Below are positions 1 to 5,448 of a DNA stretch of 7,390 nucleotides, one piece after another. The position numbers and the translations under genes are program-made. This DNA comes from an uncultured Chloroflexota bacterium (GTDB lineage Bacteria > Chloroflexota > UBA4733), in contig CALBSQ010000016.1 in NCBI GenBank assembly GCA_937967325.1, forward strand, positions 1-7,390, in the 5' to 3' direction. The notes below the pieces were generated by a model. That model had not been told where the DNA came from. It searched no databases and saw only the letters and a program-made list of their open reading frames with translations. Numbering within the stretch: the first letter of the stretch is position 1; each line of letters opens with the position of its first letter.

Positions 1-941
1 CCGACGATCTCCCAGAGCTCGTCGAGCTGTGTGAGTTGTTCTGGCGTCAAGGCGACCTCGGTAGCGGGCAAGGTCTCATCGAGCTGCGCCACGCGGCTCG
101 CGCCCAAGATAGCAGAGGTGACCACCGGATTCGCCAGGCACCAGGCCAATGCGACCTGGGCCATCGTACGGCCGCTGCCGTCCGCGATCTCGCGTAGGCG
201 GTCGACCGCATCGAAAACGCGATCGCGCCAGTAGCGATTGAAGTACATCTGATTATTGGCAAAGCGCGTGCCGGCTTGCGGCGGCGCCTCGCGCTGATGC
301 TTGCCGGTGAGCATTCCGCCGCCCAGCGGGTTGTAGACGATGACGCCGACCCCTTGGGCCGCGCACAGTGGCAGCATCTCCTCGTCGATCGAACGGGAGA
401 TCAGGTTGTAGCGCGGCTGCAAGCAGTCGTAGCGCGCCAGCTCCAGCTGGTCGCTCGTCCACAGCGCCGTGCAGAGCTGCCAGGCCGCGTAGTTGGAGCA
501 GCCAATGTAGCGCACCTTGCCCTGACGCACCAGGTCATTCAGCGCACCGAGCGTTTCCTCCAGCGGCGTCTCCGAATCGAAACGGTGAACTTGATAGAGA
601 TCGACATAATCGGTCTGGAGCCGTCGAAGACTCCGCCCGATGCCATCCATGATGTGCTTGCGCGACTGGCCCTGGTCGTTCGGGCCAGGACCAACCCGGC
701 CATGGACCTTGGTTGCTAAGACGACACTGTTCCGAACGTCCCTCAGCGCTCGACCTGTGAATTCCTCGGACACGCCCGCGTTGTAGACATCCGCCGTATC
801 AAAGAAGTTGACCCCGGCATCCAGCGCGCGCTGGACAATCGCCTTGCTGGTGGCCTCGTCGGCCTGGTTGCCGAAGGTCATGCAGCCAAGACAAATTTCG
901 GATACCTTGAGGCCCGTGCGGCCGAGCTTCTTGTACTTCAA
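1..941 (-). CDS. Aldo/keto reductase (C-terminus cut by window edge)
   Basis: Predicted cytosolic NADPH-dependent oxidoreductase of the aldo/keto reductase superfamily, reducing aldehydes or ketones; the substrate cannot be told. I translated the minus strand by hand; 313 residues are present and the frame is still open at base 1. The N-terminus KYKKLGRTGLKVSEICLG is typical of the Kv-beta/YajO-like branch. The catalytic tetrad is visible: D48 and Y53 in FFDTADVY, K78 in VLATKVH and H119 in LYQVHRFD. Further family motifs are GKVRYIGCSN (141-150), YNPLGGGMLTGK (203-214) and AQVALAWCLANP (261-272). The start is TTG at 941-939, preceded by GGAGAGG with 9 nt spacing; an in-frame GTG at 959 lies inside that ribosome-binding region and is less likely. 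The gene is divergent from the glycosylase gene. No frameshift was seen. Only the last few residues should be missing, since family members are usually about 310-330 residues. Confidence 0.93.
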   Translation of the reverse strand, partial: MKYKKLGRTGLKVSEICLGCMTFGNQADEATSKAIVQRALDAGVNFFDTADVYNAGVSEEFTGRALRDVRNSVVLATKVHGRVGPGPNDQGQSRKHIMDGIGRSLRRLQTDYVDLYQVHRFDSETPLEETLGALNDLVRQGKVRYIGCSNYAAWQLCTALWTSDQLELARYDCLQPRYNLISRSIDEEMLPLCAAQGVGVIVYNPLGGGMLTGKHQREAPPQAGTRFANNQMYFNRYWRDRVFDAVDRLREIADGSGRTMAQVALAWCLANPVVTSAILGASRVAQLDETLPATEVALTPEQLTQLDELWEIV

Positions 942-1078
942 AGGTAGCGTCCTCTCCACTGCCGGCCATCGTCTGGCCACGTCCGGTAAGATAGCGCAGA
1001 TGCAGCGTGCCGGCCACGGTGAAGGCGGATCGGGTCGCCGCGCGCCTGCTGGCAGTAGGCCTTCAAGGAGGCAGCCCG
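942..1078. other. Divergent intergenic region between reductase and glycosylase genes
   Basis: This 137-bp gap holds the 5' ends of two divergent genes, so promoters for both should lie here. I see the two ribosome-binding sites (about 951-957 for the minus gene, 1065-1071 for the plus gene). A weak -10-like TATCTT sits on the minus strand at 993-988 and has no good -35. No convincing operator was found. Confidence 0.4.
1065..1071 (+). promoter_or_regulatory. Strong Shine-Dalgarno that sets the glycosylase start
   Basis: AAGGAGG lies 7 nt before an in-frame GTG at 1079-1081. The longer in-frame reading from GTG 1007 has no comparable site, and its 24 extra residues do not look like the family. 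This supports GTG 1079 as the real start. Confidence 0.75.
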
Positions 1079-1729
1079 GTGTGGGGAGGAGCGACTACGA
1101 CAGACGCCCTCGCGGAGGCCATTGCTGCCGGCTCGCGGCGCCTGGCCGCGGTCGACCCGGTGCTCGGCAGCATGCTGGAGCGGTTCGGCCCGCCGTCGCT
1201 CAACGTAGACCCGAGACTATTTCGCACGCTCGTCATGGCGATCGTCTCGCAGCAACTTTCCAGCGCCGGGGCTGCCGCCATCATGCGGCGCGTGGAGGTG
1301 CTCTTCCCGGCAGCCTCGCCGCTTGATCCGTCGCTCATGGCGGCCATGCCGCCCGACGATTTGCGCGGCGCCGGCCTCTCCCGCGCCAAGGTAGCCGCGC
1401 TCCACGACCTGGCGGCGCACGTGCTAGACGGCCGCCTCGAGCTGGAGCGCATGGATGAGCTGAGCGACGACGAGGTGGTGGCCGAGCTGGTGGCCGTCCG
1501 CGGCATCGGCCCCTGGACGGCCGAAATGTTCTTGATGTTCTCGCTGGGCCGGCTCGACGTGCTGCCCGCCGATGACTACGGCGTGCGCAACGCCGTCAAG
1601 CGCGCCTACGAGCTACCAGCGTTACCCACCAAGAAAGAGCTGATCGCGCGCGGGACGCCATGGCATCCCTACTGCACCGTCGCCAGCCTGCTCTTGTGGA
1701 GCTCACTGGAGAATCAGCCACTACGGTGA
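1079..1729 (+). CDS. DNA-3-methyladenine glycosylase, AlkA/HhH-GPD family
   Basis: Base-excision repair enzyme that cleaves the N-glycosidic bond of alkylated bases such as 3-methyladenine, leaving an abasic site. The 216-residue product has the compact catalytic HhH-GPD fold without the extra N-terminal domain of E. coli AlkA. The helix motif AIVSQQLS (54-61) is a hallmark of the AlkA/MAG group. The helix-hairpin-helix is VRGIGPWTAEMF (140-151), and LPADDYGVRNAV (162-173) carries the catalytic aspartate, D166 by analogy with AlkA D238. The C-terminal motif reads WHPYCTVASLLLW (195-207). Relatives usually have arginine where C199 stands, a possible substrate-tuning change. There is no Fe-S cysteine cluster, which argues against EndoIII or MutY. 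The start is GTG 1079 on the strength of its ribosome-binding site. The gene ends in TGA 4 nt before a large inverted repeat and converges on the M50 protease gene. No Ada-like regulator or methyltransferase neighbour is present. Confidence 0.9.
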   Translation: MWGGATTTDALAEAIAAGSRRLAAVDPVLGSMLERFGPPSLNVDPRLFRTLVMAIVSQQLSSAGAAAIMRRVEVLFPAASPLDPSLMAAMPPDDLRGAGLSRAKVAALHDLAAHVLDGRLELERMDELSDDEVVAELVAVRGIGPWTAEMFLMFSLGRLDVLPADDYGVRNAVKRAYELPALPTKKELIARGTPWHPYCTVASLLLWSSLENQPLR

Positions 1730-1732
1730 GCC

Positions 1733-1968
1733 GGGTGACCCCTCCTCATCCTCCCCGCGGCGTGGATCACAAGGCAGATATCTGGCAGGTGGGGGCATGC
1801 GTGTAGGGGCTGGCCTTGTGCCTGCCCTGACGGCCGTGCCCGATGAACTTCCCGGCTGATGCAGCCAGAACGGCAGGCACAAGGCCAGCCCCTACAGCGA
1901 GCCATCCGGTACGAACGGCTGCCTGCCCTGGCGAGCCCCGCCACAGGGAGGATGAGGAGGAGTCACCC
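1733..1968. repeat. MITE-like nested inverted repeat between convergent genes (outer arms)
   Basis: Outer arms 1733-1762 and 1939-1968 are inverted copies matching at 27 of 30 positions; the left arm begins GGGTGACCCCTCCTCATCC and the right arm reads out as GGGTGACTCCTCCTCATCC. A perfect 25-bp inner inverted repeat is nested at nearly the same centre (outer centre 1850.5, inner centre 1849). The left arm starts 4 nt after the glycosylase stop. The right arm supplies the last codons and TGA of the protease gene. No transposase is present and no target-site duplication is evident. It could be a non-autonomous mobile element or an elaborate bidirectional terminator; there is no long T-tract to confirm the latter. 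Confidence 0.8.
1802..1896. repeat. Perfect 25-bp inner inverted repeat with self-palindromic arms
   Basis: Bases 1802-1826 (starting TGTAGGGGCTGGCC) are perfectly complementary to 1872-1896, with a 45-nt spacer. Each arm can also fold on itself: GGGCTGGC-CTTGT-GCCTGCCC pairs 7 of 8. The spacer holds the palindrome ACGGCCGT (1830-1837) and a small hairpin GGCTG-ATG-CAGCC (1854-1866). From memory, GTAGGGGC-type ends are common in dispersed intergenic repeats of several phyla; this was not checked. Confidence 0.85.
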
Positions 1969-2781
1969 TGCGACGCCGGTCCGCAAGACCTGCAACGCCG
2001 TGTGGGTCTCGCTCATTCCCAAGGCCAGCAAGGCGGCCAGCAGGAAGTAGCCGCCGGCAACGGCCCAACGCGCGGCCGGCGAGATGGAGTAGTAGGACGT
2101 TTTGGCGGCGCCGTAGCGGAAGCGCTGAAAGGCGTCCAGCGCGCCCAGGAAGAGGATAAAGAAGAGGAACGGGTTCATCCGCCAGATGGCGACCACAGCC
2201 AGCACCGGCAACCCGGCCACGTAGGCCCAGCGCGACGCCGCGCCGAGGATACGGCCACCGTCCAGCGGCGACATCGGGATGAGGTTGAACAGATTCAGGA
2301 AGAAGCCGACGTAGGCCAACGCCAGCAGCAAGGGCTGGTGCGTCCAACCATAGAGCCCGACACAGGCCAGCGCGGCGACACTGCCGAGCACCGGCCCGCC
2401 CGCGGCGAGCGCCGCCTCACCTAAGCTGCCGCTCGGCTGACCGCGCAAGGAGATGAACGCGCCGAGGAATGGAATAAAGGTGGGTGCGCTCACTTTGATG
2501 CCCTGCCAGCGGGCCACCAGGACGTGGCCCATCTCGTGGCAGAAGAGCAGCGCCACGAACCCGACTGCATACTGCCAGCCGAAGATGAACGCGTAGGCAA
2601 CGATGCTGATCAGCATCGTGATGGCCGTGCCGCCCAGCTTGCCGAACTTCAGCAAGACCAGCACATATTTTAGCTTGGACAGCAGCAGGAGGAGCACCGT
2701 TCCGATCGTGGCGAGCGCGCCCCGGCGCTGCCGCCAGCCTCGAGGCGGCGTCTGAGGAACGTAGTCGATCATCGACGACAT
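1963..2781 (-). CDS. M50 family (site-2 protease-like) membrane zinc metalloprotease
   Basis: Predicted intramembrane metalloprotease of 272 residues with about six hydrophobic segments. Residue numbers count from ATG 2781. The zinc site is HEMGH at 82-86 (H82, E83, H86), embedded in the membrane segment AVGFVALLFCHEMGHVLVA. The third ligand is D174 in NLIPMSPLDGGRIL, the conserved M50 motif. AGGPVLGS (about 127-134) corresponds to the conserved Gly-Pro stretch between them. There is no PDZ or CBS domain, so this is a minimal form and the substrate is unknown. A TTG directly upstream (2784) and an ATG at 2772 are alternative starts; no strong Shine-Dalgarno decides between them. The final codons GCA GGG TGA fall inside the right arm of the adjacent inverted repeat, so the original C-terminus may have been altered. 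It lies downstream of hisC on the same strand with a 199-bp gap, and probably has its own promoter. Confidence 0.9.
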   Translation of the reverse strand: MSSMIDYVPQTPPRGWRQRRGALATIGTVLLLLLSKLKYVLVLLKFGKLGGTAITMLISIVAYAFIFGWQYAVGFVALLFCHEMGHVLVARWQGIKVSAPTFIPFLGAFISLRGQPSGSLGEAALAAGGPVLGSVAALACVGLYGWTHQPLLLALAYVGFFLNLFNLIPMSPLDGGRILGAASRWAYVAGLPVLAVVAIWRMNPFLFFILFLGALDAFQRFRYGAAKTSYYSISPAARWAVAGGYFLLAALLALGMSETHTALQVLRTGVAG

Positions 2782-2824
2782 CAATTACCAGAGCTTTCTA
2801 CCGGCCCGATTCAGGTGAGATCGG

Positions 2825-2853
2825 CCGATACTCCATTGTCCCTCGTACGCCAA
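2825..2853 (-). promoter_or_regulatory. Weak candidate promoter for the M50 protease gene
   Basis: On the minus strand TTGGCG (2853-2848), a 17-bp spacer and TATCGG (2830-2825) have the right spacing but match the sigma70 consensus at only 4/6 and 3/6. It sits 44 nt before the ATG. This is a guess. Confidence 0.2.
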
Positions 2854-2935
2854 CGAACGTCCATAGGAGACGCATTAACACGGCTAACGGGACAGGAGCA
2901 GAGGGACTGGGTGCGGTAGGAACGTCGGCCCAAGT

Positions 2936-2967
2936 GGACACGGCGAATCCGTTTTCGCCAGCTGTCC
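2936..2967 (-). terminator. Stem-loop just downstream of hisC
   Basis: On the minus strand GGACA-GCT-GGCGAA-AACGGA-TTCGCC-G-TGTCC forms a two-part stem of 6 and 5 bp with an asymmetric internal loop, beginning 13 nt after the hisC stop. Position suggests a terminator, but no T-run follows, so it may be factor-dependent or a 3'-end stabiliser. Confidence 0.4.
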
Positions 2968-2980
2968 TTCCCGGCTGAGT

Positions 2981-4084
2981 TCACCCCTGCTCCCCGGAGG
3001 AAATGGCCGCCCGCAGCCGCTCAGTCTGCTCCGGTTTGCCGACGCTGATCCGCACGGCATTCTTCAGGAGCGGTGTGTTGAAGTGACGAATGAAGACGCC
3101 CTGCCGACGCAGGTCATCGCGCAGGGTTCGAGCGTCGCGACCGGCGACGTGACAGAAGATGAAGTTGGCCTGGCTGGGCAACGGTCGAAGGTAGGGCGTC
3201 TGCTCGAGCAGCGCCATCAGGCGCGATCGCTCCTCAAGGATCGCGGCGATCGTGCGCTTGATGTGAGGAAGATCGTCGACGGCGGCGCGCGCCGCCACCT
3301 GCGCGGCCACGTTGACGTTATACGGCTGCTTCATCTTCCAGAGGTGACGCAGCAGCTCCGGCGAGGCGATGAGGTAGCCCACGCGCATGCCGGCCAGCCC
3401 CGCCCACTTGCTGAAAGTGCGCATGACGACCAGGTTCTCGTGCTGCTCGACCAAGCCGGCGACGGTCTCGCCGCTGAACTCGTAGTAGGCTTCATCGACC
3501 ACGACCACCAGTCCCGTTGCCAGCAGGCGCTCTACGTCGGACCGCGGGACGGTATTGCCGGTAGGATTGTTCGGAGAAGCGACAAACAGTAGTCGCGTGC
3601 GCTCATCGATGGCCGCTTCCAGCGCCGGCAGATCGAGGCTGAAGTCGTCCCGACGCGGGACACTCACGACCACGCCACCCTGGATCTGCGCCAGGAAGCT
3701 ATACATGAGAAAGGTTGGCACGGCGTCGAGCACGCGGTCGCCCGGCTCGACCAGCAGCCGGATCAACAGGTCGATGAGCTCGTCGCTGCCGGATCCGGCC
3801 AACAGCCATTCCGCCGGGACGCCGGCATAACGCGCCAGCGCCGCGCGCAGCTCTACCTGCTGCGGATCGGGATAGATGTGGTACTGGTCGCAGGCGGCAA
3901 TGGCCTCACGCACCCGCGGTGAGCAGCCGTAGGGGTTCTCGTTGGCGTCCAGCTTGACAATGTCACCAACGGCAATGCCGAGCTCCCGGCTCAGCTCCTC
4001 CAATGGTCTGACCGGCACGTACTCGTCCATGTCCAGAATTGCCTGGCGAACGCGAAGCTGACGTCGTTGTGCGGCCGCGGCCAT
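2981..4084 (-). CDS. hisC: Histidinol-phosphate aminotransferase
   Basis: Cytosolic PLP enzyme, fold type I class II aminotransferase, interconverting histidinol phosphate and imidazole-acetol phosphate with glutamate/2-oxoglutarate in histidine synthesis. The 367 residues match the usual family length of about 350-370. N-terminal LDANENPYG (45-53), the YPDPQQVELR stretch and AGSGSDELI (96-104) are characteristic of HisC. The PLP site includes N172 in ASPNNPTG, D197 and Y200 in VVDEAYYEF, Schiff-base K226 in RTFSKWAGLAGMRVGY and R234. R345 in NAVRISVG would bind the substrate carboxylate or phosphate. The start is ATG 4084, preceded by AAAGGA with 6 nt spacing; an upstream GTG would add 23 unconserved residues. 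No other his genes are nearby, so it is away from a his operon, and related transaminations (aromatic amino acids) cannot be excluded. Confidence 0.9.
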   Translation of the reverse strand: MAAAAQRRQLRVRQAILDMDEYVPVRPLEELSRELGIAVGDIVKLDANENPYGCSPRVREAIAACDQYHIYPDPQQVELRAALARYAGVPAEWLLAGSGSDELIDLLIRLLVEPGDRVLDAVPTFLMYSFLAQIQGGVVVSVPRRDDFSLDLPALEAAIDERTRLLFVASPNNPTGNTVPRSDVERLLATGLVVVVDEAYYEFSGETVAGLVEQHENLVVMRTFSKWAGLAGMRVGYLIASPELLRHLWKMKQPYNVNVAAQVAARAAVDDLPHIKRTIAAILEERSRLMALLEQTPYLRPLPSQANFIFCHVAGRDARTLRDDLRRQGVFIRHFNTPLLKNAVRISVGKPEQTERLRAAISSGEQG

Positions 4085-4090
4085 CGTCTG

Positions 4091-4096
4091 TCCTTT
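4091..4096 (-). promoter_or_regulatory. Ribosome-binding site that sets the hisC start
   Basis: AAAGGA on the minus strand lies 6 nt before ATG 4084. It favours the 367-residue protein over the longer reading from GTG 4153. Confidence 0.65.
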
Positions 4097-4218
4097 GTAC
4101 TGGCGATTTCCCCGCCAAAGCGTACCCCGTGGATGCAACCAGCGGCGAGACACACCCTTGCCGCTGTTGCTCCGTAGCTGAGGGCGGCGGCGTCAAGGGC
4201 ATGTCTCCCCGCGATGCG

Positions 4219-5313
4219 TTAGGGTACCTGGGACACTCTCGTCATGGCGCTGAAGACCAGGAGCGTGCCCGGTTTCTGCGCCGCCACGTAAATCCTGCCG
4301 GTGTTGGGATCGACCGCCAGGCTGTGTGCGCTCGTGTCGGTGCTCGCGTTGGCCAGCCAGTCGTTGGTGGTCGCGCTGAGCACGCCGAGCACGGGGCCGG
4401 GCTTGAAGCCGGCGGAAGCGGTGTAATAGTTGCCGTCAACGGGATTGAAGGCGACGGCATCTGAGCCGCCCACGTGCTGTGTCACCGCCAAAATGGAGCC
4501 ATCGCCGCCGTCCATAATGACGGACATCTGCCTGCCGCAGCCGACTATGATGTGCTGGTCCGATGGGTCAAGTGCGGCCCCTCTGGGCGAGCACACCGCC
4601 GGCAAATCGAATAGGTACTTGACCGTGTCCGTTTTCGGATCAATCACCGCCTGTTGGTTCTTGGCGGCGAGGTTCTGGTGGATCGTGTCGTCGAAGGAGT
4701 CCCACAGGGCTAGCTCCGGGCCGCCCGGTAGAGCAATCTGTGTGACCACGGTATCGTTGGTCGCGTCGATCACCGTGAGGGTTTTGCTGTCGCCGTTGGC
4801 GACGTAGACCTTTTTGTCGGTTTCGTCGTAGGCGACCGAGTCCGACCCCTTCTGGGTGGTCGGGATAACGTCCGTCTGGGTGTTGCTGGTCATGTCGTAC
4901 ACATGGACCGCATTGTCGACCTGATCCGAGACGAAGACCTTGCCGACGTTGGCGGCGATGGCCAAGCCATTGGAGCCTGAGTAATTGCCCTTGGCGTCTT
5001 GGTGCAGCGGCAGGCCCGCAATCTGGGCGATGAAGCTGCCCGTGGCCAGGTCCAGCACGTCCAACGTGCCATTGGAGCTGTGCGACAGATACAGATGATG
5101 GCTGCCGCCGTCGACGGCCAGGATGTCAAACCTTCCTGCCGTGCCGGGCACCTGGATCGTCTGCAGGTAGGTAGGGCCGGCGCCGCATTGCGCACTGCAG
5201 ACCACCGTACCGATGGTGGGCGGCGCCGCCGACGCGCCGGTGGCGGATATGGCCGAGCCCGCGATGAGAACCAGACCCGCGCAAAGCTTGAGAACCCGAG
5301 ACCAGCCGTGCAT
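4219..5313 (-). CDS. Secreted YVTN-type beta-propeller protein
   Basis: Predicted exported repeat protein of 364 residues. The N-terminus has a Sec signal peptide: positive MHGWSRVLK, hydrophobic CAGLVLIAGSAIS and a likely type I cleavage after ASA near residue 29. The rest is a series of beta-propeller blades of the YVTN/YncE-like kind. Clear blade signatures are HHLYLSHSSNGTLDVLDLAT (72-91), KVFVSDQVDNAVHVYDM (125-141), KKVYVANGDSKTLTVIDAT (167-185) and GRIYVAAQKPGTLLVFSA (339-356). About six or seven blades are expected. The mature chain has four cysteines (C39, C43, C241, C259) that could form disulfides outside the membrane. No enzymatic motif is visible; such proteins often act in binding or scaffolding, and the ligand is unknown. 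The start ATG 5313 has GGGAGG with 6 nt spacing. The gene lies 135 bp downstream of the solute-binding lipoprotein on the same strand and may be partly co-transcribed with it. Confidence 0.82.
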   Translation of the reverse strand: MHGWSRVLKLCAGLVLIAGSAISATGASAAPPTIGTVVCSAQCGAGPTYLQTIQVPGTAGRFDILAVDGGSHHLYLSHSSNGTLDVLDLATGSFIAQIAGLPLHQDAKGNYSGSNGLAIAANVGKVFVSDQVDNAVHVYDMTSNTQTDVIPTTQKGSDSVAYDETDKKVYVANGDSKTLTVIDATNDTVVTQIALPGGPELALWDSFDDTIHQNLAAKNQQAVIDPKTDTVKYLFDLPAVCSPRGAALDPSDQHIIVGCGRQMSVIMDGGDGSILAVTQHVGGSDAVAFNPVDGNYYTASAGFKPGPVLGVLSATTNDWLANASTDTSAHSLAVDPNTGRIYVAAQKPGTLLVFSAMTRVSQVP

Positions 5314-5336
5314 CCCAGACCTCCCGATGAACGAGT

Positions 5337-5358
5337 GGGGACCAACTGTTGTGGCCCC
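5337..5358 (-). other. Hairpin in the leader of the beta-propeller gene
   Basis: GGGG-A-CCA ... TGG-CCCC forms a 7-bp stem with one bulged base, about 11 nt upstream of the ribosome-binding site (5320-5325). It could tune translation or end upstream transcripts; there is no T-run. Confidence 0.25.
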
Positions 5359-5371
5359 TCAACGGGAGCAG

Positions 5372-5400
5372 AGCCTAGCATACCTAGCAGCCATTGTCAC
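5372..5400 (-). promoter_or_regulatory. Candidate promoter for the beta-propeller gene
   Basis: On the minus strand GTGACA (5400-5395), 17 bp and TAGGCT (5377-5372) resemble a sigma70 promoter: -35 matches 5/6, -10 only 3/6. A nearby TATGCT is an alternative -10. Placement about 60 nt before the ATG is sensible, but the evidence is weak. Confidence 0.28.
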
Positions 5401-5448
5401 GGAATGCCAACCAGAAAGTACCAACCGTCGTATCGAAGGCGCAAGCGG

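Noticed and set aside
276..719. Open frame on the plus strand within the reductase region
   Set aside because: The minus strand encodes an aldo/keto reductase with an intact catalytic tetrad, so this is a shadow.
988..993. TATCTT as a -10 box for the aldo/keto reductase gene
   Set aside because: At 17 bp upstream only a 3/6 match to a -35 is present, so it is not listed as a promoter.
1733..1968. CRISPR or tRNA-like reading of the repeat cluster
   Set aside because: The repeats are inverted pairs, not evenly spaced direct repeats, and no cloverleaf with a T-loop could be drawn.
1843..2424. A 193-codon open frame on the plus strand
   Set aside because: It runs across the inverted repeat and antisense to the M50 gene; the product is low-complexity and rich in Gln, Arg and Glu, without a recognisable motif.
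3083..3592. Open frame on the plus strand within hisC
   Set aside because: Antisense to hisC, whose PLP-binding motifs are all intact; no independent start signal or domain.
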